A DNA stretch of 64,000 nucleotides from Seribacter sp963934295 (GTDB taxonomy: Bacteria > Verrucomicrobiota > Verrucomicrobiia > Opitutales > Seribacteraceae): positions 14,471-78,470 of the forward strand of contig CAWVXY010000011.1 in the NCBI GenBank assembly GCA_963934295.1, in the 5' to 3' direction. This document shows, piece after piece, positions 8,559-17,293 of the stretch. The notes beneath the pieces were generated by a model. That model saw only the letters and a list, made by a program, of their open reading frames with translations. It made no database searches and had not been told where the DNA came from. The position numbers were made by a program, and so were the translations under genes. The first letter of the stretch is position 1; the number at the start of each line of letters is the position of its first letter.

Positions 8559-8873
8559 ATGAGTAAACAAAAAGAGAAAAATAACGAACCTGATCGATGG
8601 CTTGATGATCCCTTAAATGTTCGCAAGTTAATCCGTGGATTTTACTGGCTTTGTGCAATTGTTATTTTAATCGATGTTATTTTTAGCTTGGGGTGGCATA
8701 GACATGCTGCTTTTACGGAAGATATTAGCGTTCATTCTCTGGAAACTCTACCCGCCTTTTATGGAGTGTATGGTTTTTTAGCCTGCGTTGGTCTGGTCTA
8801 TGTTTCAAAACTAATGCGTGAATTCGCCGGTAAAAAAATTCTCATGAGAGACGAGGATTACTGGGATAAATAG
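8559..8873 (+). CDS. Small two-helix membrane protein of the antiporter operon
   Basis: 104 residues from the ATG at 8559. An upstream in-frame ATG at 8478 would place 27 extra residues inside the preceding gene and is less likely. Hydrophobic helices at about residues 28-45 and 68-88; charged N-terminus (SKQKEKNNEPDRWLDDP) and C-terminus (MRDEDYWDK). I do not recognise the family. Its place between two proton-channel subunits, 16 bases after one and 1 base before the other, suggests an accessory subunit of this antiporter. Confidence 0.75.
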   Translation: MSKQKEKNNEPDRWLDDPLNVRKLIRGFYWLCAIVILIDVIFSLGWHRHAAFTEDISVHSLETLPAFYGVYGFLACVGLVYVSKLMREFAGKKILMRDEDYWDK

Positions 8874-8874
8874 G

Positions 8875-10695
8875 ATGAATACCTTAGCAGCTACTATGGA
8901 TATTGGTTTTCACCCCGCATTTGCTCTAATCCTTGGCGGATTAGTCGCTGCCGTGTTGCGTGGTCGTTATGCATCCATGGCTTTGGTAATTGCACCCATA
9001 CTTGGTTTTTGGCAGGTTTACGCACTGGATATCGGAAGCCTGTCGAGTATGACGCTTTTTGGTTACGATATCATTGGGGTGGAGGTTGATAAACAGGCCA
9101 AAGTTTTTGGTTACCTTTTTCACTTGGCTGCCTTGGTTGCAGGAATTTATTCTTTTCATGTCAGGGATCCCTGGCAAATTTCGATGGCCTTATTTTACGC
9201 TGCTTCTGCAGTCGGGGTTGCCTTTGCCGGGGATATGATTTCCCTATTTCTTTGGTGGGAAGGTTTGGCGATTACTTCGGTCTTTCAAATTTGGGGAAGG
9301 AAAACCAAAGAAGCGGAAGAATCTGGATTTCGCTATTTATTTTTTCATGTTTCTTCGGGCTTACTTTTACTCGCAGGTATTCTTTTTCGTTACCATGGTG
9401 AAGGACCGTCCGCTTTTCTCCTTGAACCCTTAACGGAATCCTTAGAGGCAGGCGATCTGGGTTCATGGTTAATATTGTTAGCCATAGGCATAAAAGCAGC
9501 TTTCCCGGGTTTACATACTTGGCTGAAGGATGGATATTCTGAAGCCACCCCAACGGGCCCGGTTTGGCTTTGTGCGTTTACCACGAAGTGTGCTGTTTGT
9601 ATGTTGGTTCGCCTTTTTCCAGGTGCTGATATTTTGATTACTATTGGGGGTGTTATGGCTATGTTCCCGATTTTCTACGCGGTGATTGAAAATGATCTCC
9701 GTCGCGTACTTTGTTACAGTAAGATTAATCAGATTGGATTTATGGTTGTAGGAATTGGGATAGGCACGGAACTCGCCATTGATGGTGCGATTGCACATGC
9801 TTTTACCCATGTTCTTTACAAAGGATTATTGTTTATGAGTATGGGGGCGGTTCTTTTTCGAACGGGTGAGATCCGGGGGTCTCATTTAGGTGGTTTGTAC
9901 AAGTCTATGCCATGGACCACTGGTTTCTGTATTGTGGGGGCCGCATCCATCTCTGCATTCCCGTTATTCAGTGGTTTTATCAGTAAATCAATTATTATTA
10001 CTGAAACGGCCCGAAATGGACATATGTTGATTTGGTTGTGCTTACTCTTTGCTTCTGCCGGGGTGTTTCATCATGCGGGGATCAAAATTCCATTTTTTGC
10101 CTTCTTTGCTCATGATTCCGGAAAGCGTCCAAAGGAAGCTCCTTTAAATATGCTTATTGCAATGGGGATTTCATCATTCATGTGTATCTTCTTGGGCTGT
10201 AACCCCCAATGGTTGTATGAAATGTTGCCCTATGGAGCAGCAGGATACCACCCTTATGACGCGACCCATGTCATTACGCAGATAGAGATCCTTCTTTTTT
10301 CAGCCCTTGCGTTTACTCTGCTGAATTTGTGGGGTAAATATCCTCCTGAATTACCATCTGTTAATCTCGATATTGATTGGATTTATCGAAAAATGGGCCG
10401 TTCTTTTCTTCGATATATGGATCTCTTTTGGAATAGCCTGAATAAAAAAACACATTCTTTAGTGGTGGTGGATTTCATTTCCAAAGTGGGGTCCTTTACC
10501 AAGGCAGGGCAAGTCCATGTTATGACATTTTTCTCCGAACAGTTTCATAATCTTGGCCTTGTATCATCTCCAAATGTAAATACGGCTAAAAATAAAATGG
10601 AGAAGCGTGCAAGCTTAGGTTTACATCCGATTGGATTAACTGCAGTTATTGCTCTTTTATTTGTGGGTGCCTTTCTGTTTATTGCTGCTTCTTAA
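8875..10695 (+). CDS. MrpA/NuoL-like antiporter subunit (proton-conducting)
   Basis: 606 residues, Proton_antipo_M family with an extended C-terminus ending in a last hydrophobic helix (about residues 583-604). Glu129 in LFLWWEGLAITSVF and Lys207 in GIKAAFPGLHTWLKD match the Glu/Lys ion pair; AIAHAFTHVLYKGLLFMSMG resembles the NuoL/MrpA helix carrying a conserved His and Lys. It is probably the NuoL-like half of a split MrpA. It is the last gene of the operon: the stop at 10693-10695 is followed by 29 bases and then a convergent gene. Some databases label such proteins 'subunit D'. Confidence 0.85.
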   Translation: MNTLAATMDIGFHPAFALILGGLVAAVLRGRYASMALVIAPILGFWQVYALDIGSLSSMTLFGYDIIGVEVDKQAKVFGYLFHLAALVAGIYSFHVRDPWQISMALFYAASAVGVAFAGDMISLFLWWEGLAITSVFQIWGRKTKEAEESGFRYLFFHVSSGLLLLAGILFRYHGEGPSAFLLEPLTESLEAGDLGSWLILLAIGIKAAFPGLHTWLKDGYSEATPTGPVWLCAFTTKCAVCMLVRLFPGADILITIGGVMAMFPIFYAVIENDLRRVLCYSKINQIGFMVVGIGIGTELAIDGAIAHAFTHVLYKGLLFMSMGAVLFRTGEIRGSHLGGLYKSMPWTTGFCIVGAASISAFPLFSGFISKSIIITETARNGHMLIWLCLLFASAGVFHHAGIKIPFFAFFAHDSGKRPKEAPLNMLIAMGISSFMCIFLGCNPQWLYEMLPYGAAGYHPYDATHVITQIEILLFSALAFTLLNLWGKYPPELPSVNLDIDWIYRKMGRSFLRYMDLFWNSLNKKTHSLVVVDFISKVGSFTKAGQVHVMTFFSEQFHNLGLVSSPNVNTAKNKMEKRASLGLHPIGLTAVIALLFVGAFLFIAAS

Positions 10696-10724
10696 TTTTA
10701 TAAAAATTTAGTCTTTTAAAGTAT

Positions 10725-11540
10725 TTAAGACCTTAAGCTGATAAGTTTATAAAACTTAGTTTTCCTCAGTATAAACAAAATATTGATTTTGTTGAAAAGA
10801 AAATTAAGAAATCGAGAACCAGAGAGATAAAGACGGGTAGTAGTTGTTCTTAGGAATCTTGCTGATAATTTACGTTGGTAATTATTAATAAATCTTTGTT
10901 TTGATTCGAAATAATTTTCATTTTTATTCCCAGAGCTTAAATGTAATATATGAAAATCTATCACATAACAAGAAAAGCCTCGAAAGATTGCTTGTTGGCA
11001 AATATCAGTGCCATAAAAATGAAACCCTTGCATATCATTTGAGAAAGCCAAAAGGGAAGAGGATTTTAAAACGAGAAAATTTTCGTCTAAAGAATTAACA
11101 ACTGCAGGAAAGGTTCCAAATGAAAGATTTTTGTTATTTGGATCTGAGATTCGGATAAATTTTTCTCCTAGATCAAAATTACCACCAGCATTTCCTAGAA
11201 TCCCCCAGTGAGGATCTTTATTTTCCATTTCTGTGATGCGTTTTTTTAGTATTTCAATCCCATCAAAATTCAATCGAATATCCTGATGTGCCAAAATGAT
11301 ATATCTTCCTTTGGCAATATGAATGGCCTTGTTTAAGCCAGTAAATCCATCGTGCAGATTATTTTCTTTATTATTTAGGTAGCAAAACTCAGTATTTTTA
11401 TTGGTGAAACCTGCGGTATCACAGGATTCTAGGAATTCGTTATATTGAATTGAATCATTTACCAATGTGAAAATTGAAAAATCGAAATCATATTTTTTTG
11501 AGTTAATTGAGGATGAGATGTCAATTGGGTTTATTTTCAT
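10725..11540 (-). CDS. Glycosyltransferase family 2-like protein
   Basis: 271 residues, the only minus-strand gene of the first 21 kb. IAKGRYIILAHQDIRLNFDG (about residues 93-112) is a GT2-like nucleotide-binding/metal site in which HQDI stands for the usual D-x-D, and GTDICQQAIFRGF (residues ~178-190) is the acceptor-side motif typical of this subgroup. It is likely to transfer a sugar to a surface glycan or to act in the cytoplasm on lipid-linked sugars. Its base composition is more A+T-rich than the flanking operons. It is divergent from the lytic transglycosylase gene and convergent with the antiporter operon, so it forms its own transcription unit. Confidence 0.65.
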   Translation of the reverse strand: MKINPIDISSSINSKKYDFDFSIFTLVNDSIQYNEFLESCDTAGFTNKNTEFCYLNNKENNLHDGFTGLNKAIHIAKGRYIILAHQDIRLNFDGIEILKKRITEMENKDPHWGILGNAGGNFDLGEKFIRISDPNNKNLSFGTFPAVVNSLDENFLVLKSSSLLAFSNDMQGFHFYGTDICQQAIFRGFSCYVIDFHILHLSSGNKNENYFESKQRFINNYQRKLSARFLRTTTTRLYLSGSRFLNFLFNKINILFILRKTKFYKLISLRS

Positions 11541-11621
11541 TATTCGTTGAATGCGAAGTTTAAAAACTACTATATTCTAAAATGCTTGATATAAGATATT
11601 TGCAAGGTTTAAGCTTATACA

Positions 11622-12146
11622 GTGCTGAATTTGAAAATTCCAATTTTATTTATTACAAGTGTTTTAAGCTTAGTGCTTCTTTTAGGATGTAAATATCTCG
11701 ATCGGAATGCCAATTTTATTTCCGATGAAAAGGTTTGGGGAAAAGTTAGTGCGAAAGCACCTGCGAGTGGATTAGATCCTACTTTTGTATATGCGATTTG
11801 CCATGCCGAGAGCAGTTTGAATGCAAATGCAGAATCCTCTGTGGCCAGGGGGATGATGCAATTAACCGAGGCGGCATGGCAGGATGTTACCAAACTCCAT
11901 TATCGACAGGCTTTTGAATGGGAGACCAATGTGGAAGTGGGTATTCTTTATCTGGAAAGATTAAAGGGAATGTTAGAAAGCGTGGATTTATTTTCCTACC
12001 CAAGGCTGGCTGCCAGTTATCGATATGGTTTTGGTGCGTTAAGAAAGGAAAAATTTATGGTCAGTCGTATGAAAACTCCAATCAATCGAATTTATCGAAA
12101 GTTATTTGCTGGTGACATGGCTCCGGTTTCCCCTCCTTCGAATTAA
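11622..12146 (+). CDS. Lipoprotein lytic transglycosylase (SLT domain)
   Basis: 174 residues from a GTG start. The N-terminal hydrophobic helix ends in LLLGC (Cys23), a lipobox, so the protein is probably a lipoprotein. The SLT domain follows: catalytic Glu63 in ICHAESSLN, ARGMMQLTEAAW (the 'G.MQ..P' motif) and AASYRYGFGAL (the N-Y-G type motif). It would cleave peptidoglycan between MurNAc and GlcNAc to give 1,6-anhydro ends. It is followed immediately by the xerC/D-like gene at 12147, so the two are likely to be co-transcribed. Confidence 0.88.
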   Translation: MLNLKIPILFITSVLSLVLLLGCKYLDRNANFISDEKVWGKVSAKAPASGLDPTFVYAICHAESSLNANAESSVARGMMQLTEAAWQDVTKLHYRQAFEWETNVEVGILYLERLKGMLESVDLFSYPRLAASYRYGFGALRKEKFMVSRMKTPINRIYRKLFAGDMAPVSPPSN

Positions 12147-13112
12147 ATGGGGGCAAAGAGCAAAGTAAAACGAAGAGAGAAAGGGGAAGCCCGCACGGAA
12201 CCACCAGCTCAATTTGAAAGGGAATTAAGTGATTTTTTAGCTTGGGTTCAACTGGAGAAAGGATTGTCCAAAAATACGGTTGCTTCCTATGAGAATGATT
12301 TGGTTCAGTGTGCTCTTCATTTAAAAGGGCAGGGGGTTGCTTCTTGGGGCGAAGTTGAATTGGTTCATCTTTCAAGCTGGCTGGGTTCTTTAACCGATGA
12401 GGAATATGCGGTGGCGAGTCTTTCGAGGAAATTATCTGCGGTTCGAATGCTTGCAAAATTTCTTGTGGGGGAAGGATTTTTAAAAGAGGATTTTACTGAG
12501 TTACTGTCTAACCCAAAAAAAAGAAGACATCTGCCAGATTGTTTGACCATTGATGAAATGGAACGTTTTTTATCCGCTCCAGATTTAAGCAAACCGCTGG
12601 GTAAACGGGATCGTGCATTGTTTGAATTGATGTACGGCAGTGGACTTCGTGTTTCCGAAATTTGCTCCTTACCTATGACTGCAGTTGATTGTGAGGAAGG
12701 GTATGCCCGAATATTTGGAAAGGGTTCAAAGGAAAGAATTGTTCCAGTTGGCCGGCATGCGGTTCATGCAATCCGTAATTATTTGCATGGTGGGCGTCCA
12801 CAATTAGTCAAAGATGGAACAGGTGGAGAGTTATTTTTAAGTATGCGTGGAAAAGCAATATCTCGAAAGATGGTATGGGTCTTGGTTAAGGATTACGCAC
12901 GAAAAGCTGGAATTGAGAAAAATTTAAGCCCTCATGGATTAAGGCATTCCTTTGCCACTCATTTATTAATGGGAGGGGCGGATATTCGGGCGGTTCAGGA
13001 AATGCTCGGGCATGCGGATATTGGAACAACTCAGGTTTATACCCAGGTGGAAGTAGAAAGATTGCTCGATGAGCATGCAAATTTTCACCCCATGGCACAG
13101 AAAACAGTATAA
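12147..13112 (+). CDS. xerD: Tyrosine recombinase XerC/XerD
   Basis: 321 residues. The N-terminal SAM-like core-binding domain (about 22-118) and C-terminal catalytic domain are intact. All six catalytic residues are visible: Arg168 (GSGLRVSE), Lys192 (GKGSKER), His263 and Arg266 (SPHGLRHSFATHLL), His289 (LGHADIGTT) and nucleophile Tyr298 (QVYTQV). It resolves chromosome dimers at dif. An N-terminal extension of ~20 basic residues precedes the usual start. No dif-like site, integrase neighbour or phage gene is nearby, so a chromosomal Xer recombinase fits better than a phage integrase. XerC versus XerD cannot be separated by eye. Confidence 0.88.
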   Translation: MGAKSKVKRREKGEARTEPPAQFERELSDFLAWVQLEKGLSKNTVASYENDLVQCALHLKGQGVASWGEVELVHLSSWLGSLTDEEYAVASLSRKLSAVRMLAKFLVGEGFLKEDFTELLSNPKKRRHLPDCLTIDEMERFLSAPDLSKPLGKRDRALFELMYGSGLRVSEICSLPMTAVDCEEGYARIFGKGSKERIVPVGRHAVHAIRNYLHGGRPQLVKDGTGGELFLSMRGKAISRKMVWVLVKDYARKAGIEKNLSPHGLRHSFATHLLMGGADIRAVQEMLGHADIGTTQVYTQVEVERLLDEHANFHPMAQKTV

Positions 13113-13188
13113 AAAAATTCAAAGTTTTTTTCCACGTGCGCAAAATAAGGTTGCCTGTCGAGGCTAGGCATCTTCTTTAGAATGGGTT

Positions 13189-13434
13189 GTGAAGGTAACT
13201 GTATTTGTTTCCCCCAAGGCCACGGTCTTGGATCCCCAAGGCGCAGCGGTCGAGCAAGCAATAAAAAGCTTAGGCCATCAATCGGTGGGGGGCGTCCGCG
13301 TGGGCAAGACCATCACCTTTGAGATGGAGGGCGAAGATTCGCCTGAAACCCGCACTCAAATTGATCGTTTATGCGATGGATTATTGAGTAATCCTGTGAT
13401 TGAGGATTATCGATTCGAGATTGAAGCGGGGTGA
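13189..13434 (+). CDS. purS: Phosphoribosylformylglycinamidine synthase, PurS subunit
   Basis: 81 residues, the standard PurS length, from a GTG start. KVTVFVSPKATVLDPQGAAV and IKSLGHQSVGGVRVGKTI are the PurS signature segments. PurS is the small subunit that bridges PurQ and PurL in the ATP-dependent conversion of FGAR to FGAM in de novo purine synthesis. The first gene of the purine run, it overlaps the following FAA-family gene (GTGA). The 76-base gap upstream is A+T-rich and probably holds the promoter. Confidence 0.93.
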   Translation: MKVTVFVSPKATVLDPQGAAVEQAIKSLGHQSVGGVRVGKTITFEMEGEDSPETRTQIDRLCDGLLSNPVIEDYRFEIEAG

Positions 13435-14267
13435 GAATCTTTCGATATCTGGACAAAGCCGGGTCCATGGGCTTTGGTCGGTTTGATGAGCAGGGGCAAA
13501 TGTTTTTAATTCTTAAAAAAGACAATGGTGATTTTGAGGCAACGAAAGAAAGGATTACACCCTTTCGCTTTTTGACTCCAATTGATTTTCGCTGCATTTA
13601 TGGAGTCGGGCTTAATTACAAAGCCCACGCAAAGGAAACGGGAAAAGATGCACCGAAATACCCAATGATTTTTATGAAAGCTCCCACATCTACGCAAAGT
13701 GCAGGAGATCCTATTGTGATTCCACGTTTTTTACGAAGCGACAAAGTTGATTATGAGGGTGAATTGGGCGTGGTGATTGGAAAGCCATGCAAAAATGTTA
13801 AACCCGAGGATGCCCTTTCTTATGTTCTGGGTTATACTTGCGGGAATGATGTAAGTGCTCGGGATTGGCAAAAAGAAAAAGGGGGTGGTCAGTTTTGCCG
13901 GGGAAAAGGTTTTGATACATTTTGTCCGGTTGGACCGTGCCTTACCACAGCAGATGAGATTCCTGATCCGTCTAAGCTCATGCTACGAACTTTTGTTAAT
14001 GAGGAAAAGATGCAGGAGTCCTCAACCGGGGATATGATCTTTGATGTCCCCACATTAATTTCATTCCTGAGTGGAAGTACTACTTTATTACCTGGTACCT
14101 TGATTCTTACCGGTACGCCATCTGGGGTGGGGGAAGCGAGGGATCCTAGGAGATTTCTGGTGCCGGGCGATGAAGTAACGGTGGAAATTGAAGGTATTGG
14201 TATGTTGACCAATCCGGTAGTGGAAGAAATTTTTGATGACGAAGAACCTGCAAGTTCAACCCAATAA
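13431..14267 (+). CDS. Fumarylacetoacetate hydrolase (FAA) family protein
   Basis: 278 residues, GTG start overlapping the purS stop. The C-terminal ~210 residues are an FAA domain: YGVGLNYKAHAKETGK, metal ligands in VDYEGELGVVIGK (two Glu) and GYTCGNDVSARDWQ (Asp), then TGTPSGVGEARDP near the end. Family members cleave C-C bonds of acylpyruvates or decarboxylate oxaloacetate; a specific substrate cannot be read from sequence. Its insertion between purS and purQ, with overlapping ends, is unusual. It may be a metabolite-repair or oxaloacetate decarboxylase-type enzyme that merely shares the promoter. Confidence 0.85.
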   Translation: MRIFRYLDKAGSMGFGRFDEQGQMFLILKKDNGDFEATKERITPFRFLTPIDFRCIYGVGLNYKAHAKETGKDAPKYPMIFMKAPTSTQSAGDPIVIPRFLRSDKVDYEGELGVVIGKPCKNVKPEDALSYVLGYTCGNDVSARDWQKEKGGGQFCRGKGFDTFCPVGPCLTTADEIPDPSKLMLRTFVNEEKMQESSTGDMIFDVPTLISFLSGSTTLLPGTLILTGTPSGVGEARDPRRFLVPGDEVTVEIEGIGMLTNPVVEEIFDDEEPASSTQ

Positions 14268-14285
14268 TCATTTAGTAGCGTTTTT

Positions 14286-14975
14286 ATGAAAGTAGCAATT
14301 TTACAATTTCCCGGTTCCAATTGTGATTGGGATGCGGAACATGCAATCAATGATGTTTTGGGCATTCCGGCTTCACGGATATGGCACAAAGCCGCATTGC
14401 CTTCGGAAACTGAAGCGGTGGTCGTGCCGGGTGGTTTTTCCTTTGGGGATTATCTTCGTTGTGGTGCGATCGCCCGGTTTTCTCCGATTATGGATGACTT
14501 AAAATCTTTTGCCAGTAAGGGTGGGCAAGTTCTGGGCATTTGCAATGGTTTTCAGATTCTCTGCGAAGCGGGATTGCTTCCCGGTGCTTTAATCCGAAAT
14601 GATTGTCTGGAATTTCGCTGTATTAATCAGAAGGTTGCCATTGAAAAGTCCAACGATCGATTTAATCCAGAAAAGTGTGGAGAGCAATTATCCCTGCCTA
14701 TTGCACATGGCGAAGGAAATTATCGATTAAAGGAAGATGCACTTGAGAAATTGGAATCCAATGGACAAGTCCTTCTCCGTTATATTGGAAATCCAAACGG
14801 ATCCATTAATAATATCGCTGGGATTCGAAATGAAGAGGGTAATGTTTATGGCATGATGCCGCATCCGGAAAGAGCGGTTGAATCGCACCATCCCAGTCGG
14901 GATGGATTACCTATTTTAAAAGCTTTTCTTGAACCCATTCTTACCCGTTCTTCCGTGGAAATATCCGCATCATGA
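14286..14975 (+). CDS. purQ: Phosphoribosylformylglycinamidine synthase, PurQ (glutaminase) subunit
   Basis: 229 residues. A class I glutamine amidotransferase: nucleophile Cys in VLGICNGFQILCE, with the catalytic His and Glu in MMPHPERAVE. FPGSNCDWDAEHAI at the N-terminus is a PurQ hallmark. It supplies ammonia from glutamine to PurL. The stop overlaps the purL start (ATGA), consistent with stoichiometric subunits. Confidence 0.95.
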   Translation: MKVAILQFPGSNCDWDAEHAINDVLGIPASRIWHKAALPSETEAVVVPGGFSFGDYLRCGAIARFSPIMDDLKSFASKGGQVLGICNGFQILCEAGLLPGALIRNDCLEFRCINQKVAIEKSNDRFNPEKCGEQLSLPIAHGEGNYRLKEDALEKLESNGQVLLRYIGNPNGSINNIAGIRNEEGNVYGMMPHPERAVESHHPSRDGLPILKAFLEPILTRSSVEISAS

Positions 14976-17287
14976 CCCAGAATACTGCCACTCCATTGCC
15001 TCCGAATCCTGATCCATGCCTGAATGTCGAGATTACTCCGGAATTGGTTGCTCAACACGGCTTGCTTCCCGAAGAGTACGAACAAGTTTTGGAAATTTTG
15101 GGCCGTGTTCCTAATTTAACAGAGTTGGGCATTTTTTCGGTCATGTGGTCGGAGCATTGTGCATATAAAAATACCCGTAAATTACTCAGGCTTTTCCCAA
15201 CGGAAAAACAAGATAAAGGTTCAGTTGGTCAGGTATTAGTTAAGGCGGGTGAGGAAAATGCCGGTGTTATTGATGTGGGAGAAGGTTGGGGGGTAGCTTT
15301 CAAAATTGAATCACATAATCATCCCAGTGCTATTGAGCCTTTTGAGGGAGCTGCGACTGGGGTGGGTGGAATTGTTCGGGATATTTTTACTATGGGGGCC
15401 CGTCCAGTCCTTTTAACGAACTCCCTACGTTTTGGATCCTTGGAGTCCGCACATGTGAAAAGACTTTTTAGGGGTGTGGTTAGCGGAATTTCAAATTATG
15501 GAAATTGCTTAGGTATTCCCAATATGGGTGGTGATGTTTACTTTGATGATTGTTACGAAGGTAACCCTTTGGTTAATGCCCTATGTGCAGGAATTCTTAA
15601 ACACGAGGATATTCATCGTGGTGCAGCCACTGGCGTGGGTAACCCAGTTTTTTATGTTGGTCCCGGTACCGGTCGAGACGGATTAGGCGGTGCCAGCTTT
15701 GCATCTCGTGAATTGACTGAGGAGAGTGCGGCGGATCGCCCTGCAGTTCAGAAGGGGGATCCATTCATGGAAAAACTGTTACTTGAAGCGTGTCTTGAAA
15801 TGATGGCGATTCCAGGATTAGTTGTGGGGATTCAGGATATGGGAGCAGCGGGTTTGACCTGTTCGACCTGTGAGACGGCTTCCCGTGGTGGTTTAGGAAT
15901 TGAGATTGATCTTGATCTGGTTCCTCAACGTGAAACGGGTATGAATTCCTATGAAATTATGCTTTCCGAAAGTCAGGAAAGAATGCTCGTTATTGTTAAA
16001 AAGGGCAGGGAGCATGAGATTAAGGAAGTATTTGAAAAATGGGACCTGCATGCGGCTCATATTGGAGAAGTTAAAGAGGGTGACCGTATGGTCGTTCGGC
16101 ATAAAGGGGTAGTGGTGGCTAATTTGCCTGCCAAATCCCTTACGGATGAAGCTCCCATTTATGACCAACCAGCCAGTGAACCCGCACATATTCAAGCAGC
16201 TCGAGAATGGAGTGTAAATTCCGTACCCGAACTTGCTGCTGAATCTGTAGAATCTTCTTTAGGGAAACTTTTAGCTCATCCAACCATTGCCTCGAAGAGG
16301 TGGGTTTGGCAACAGTATGACCATATGGTAATGTCTGGTTGTACCGTTGAGCCTGGAAGCGATGCGGGTGTGGTTCATTTAAGTATTGCTGGGATTGATA
16401 AAAGATTGGCTATTTCCAACGACTGCAATAATCGCTTTTGCTATCTGGATCCTTACCAGGGTGCACAGATTGCATTTGCTGAGTGTATGCGAAATTTAGC
16501 GTGTTCGGGAGCCCGTGCTCTGGCGGTGACAGATAATTTAAACTTTGCCAATCCAAACAAGCCCGAAGCTTATCATATGCTTAAGGAGTGTGTAAAAGGA
16601 TTGGCAGATGCCTGTACTTTTTTCGATGTCCCCGTTGTCGGTGGAAATGTGAGTTTGTACAATGAGCATGGCGATGGCGCGATTGATCCAACTCCCGTTA
16701 TCTCCATGGTCGGTCTGATTGAGAAGGCGGATCAGGTGACCCGGAGTTTTATTGCAGATGCGGGGCAATCCATTGTGTTAATTGGCGATTTGCCAAATGA
16801 ATTGGGAGGCAGTTATTTCTTACAAACTGAATTTGGTAAGAAAGAAGGTACTTGTCCCGGTGTCAATTTAGCGGAAGAGAAAAAGGTTCAAGACTTTCTC
16901 ATCAAAACTATTGATTCTGGGCATATTAATGCAGCCCATGATATTTCGGAAGGTGGTCTATTGGTTGCGATTACTGAAATGTTGTTTGAAAATCCTGAAC
17001 TTGGGGCTGATTTATCGATTGATTCATTGGGTGAATCAAATCGTTTGGATGCCTTACTTTTTGGGGAAAGCCAGGGTCGTGTTTTACTATCTGTTTCCAA
17101 TGAAAATTTGGATAAGGTTTTAGAGTCTGCTATAAATGATGGTTTGCCGGTTATGAAGTTAGGGACTTCTACGGATTCGGGTCGATTGAAACTTTCGGTT
17201 GCCGGAAATGAAATCCTTGATTCCGAGGTCAATAAGTTGCATAAGATTTGGAGTGAATCCATACCCGAAAAAATGAATCATAGCTAA
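14972..17287 (+). CDS. purL: Phosphoribosylformylglycinamidine synthase, PurL (synthetase) subunit
   Basis: 771 residues, slightly longer than the usual ~740 of the small PurL used with PurS and PurQ. FKIESHNHPSAIEPFEGAAT plus GVGGIVRDIFTMGARP is the ATP/FGAR-binding core, repeated in the second AIRS-like half (CMRNLACSGARALAVTDNLN, VPVVGGNVSLYNE). It catalyses ATP-dependent amidation of FGAR in the cytosol. It overlaps purQ and is followed six bases later by purF. Confidence 0.95.
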   Translation: MTQNTATPLPPNPDPCLNVEITPELVAQHGLLPEEYEQVLEILGRVPNLTELGIFSVMWSEHCAYKNTRKLLRLFPTEKQDKGSVGQVLVKAGEENAGVIDVGEGWGVAFKIESHNHPSAIEPFEGAATGVGGIVRDIFTMGARPVLLTNSLRFGSLESAHVKRLFRGVVSGISNYGNCLGIPNMGGDVYFDDCYEGNPLVNALCAGILKHEDIHRGAATGVGNPVFYVGPGTGRDGLGGASFASRELTEESAADRPAVQKGDPFMEKLLLEACLEMMAIPGLVVGIQDMGAAGLTCSTCETASRGGLGIEIDLDLVPQRETGMNSYEIMLSESQERMLVIVKKGREHEIKEVFEKWDLHAAHIGEVKEGDRMVVRHKGVVVANLPAKSLTDEAPIYDQPASEPAHIQAAREWSVNSVPELAAESVESSLGKLLAHPTIASKRWVWQQYDHMVMSGCTVEPGSDAGVVHLSIAGIDKRLAISNDCNNRFCYLDPYQGAQIAFAECMRNLACSGARALAVTDNLNFANPNKPEAYHMLKECVKGLADACTFFDVPVVGGNVSLYNEHGDGAIDPTPVISMVGLIEKADQVTRSFIADAGQSIVLIGDLPNELGGSYFLQTEFGKKEGTCPGVNLAEEKKVQDFLIKTIDSGHINAAHDISEGGLLVAITEMLFENPELGADLSIDSLGESNRLDALLFGESQGRVLLSVSNENLDKVLESAINDGLPVMKLGTSTDSGRLKLSVAGNEILDSEVNKLHKIWSESIPEKMNHS

Positions 17288-17293
17288 ACCAAG

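Noticed and set aside
10705..10722. GTCTT/AAGAC hairpin between convergent genes as a bidirectional terminator
   Set aside because: Five pairs, a loop of about ten bases, and no strong T-run on either strand.
12147..13112. XerC/D-like gene as a phage or island integrase
   Set aside because: Length and motifs fit chromosomal Xer proteins; neighbours are housekeeping genes; no att-like repeats, tRNA gene or phage genes are nearby.
13111..13131. A7-N7-T7 symmetry after xerD as a terminator
   Set aside because: The stem has only A-T pairs and the T-run is part of the stem; too weak to support.
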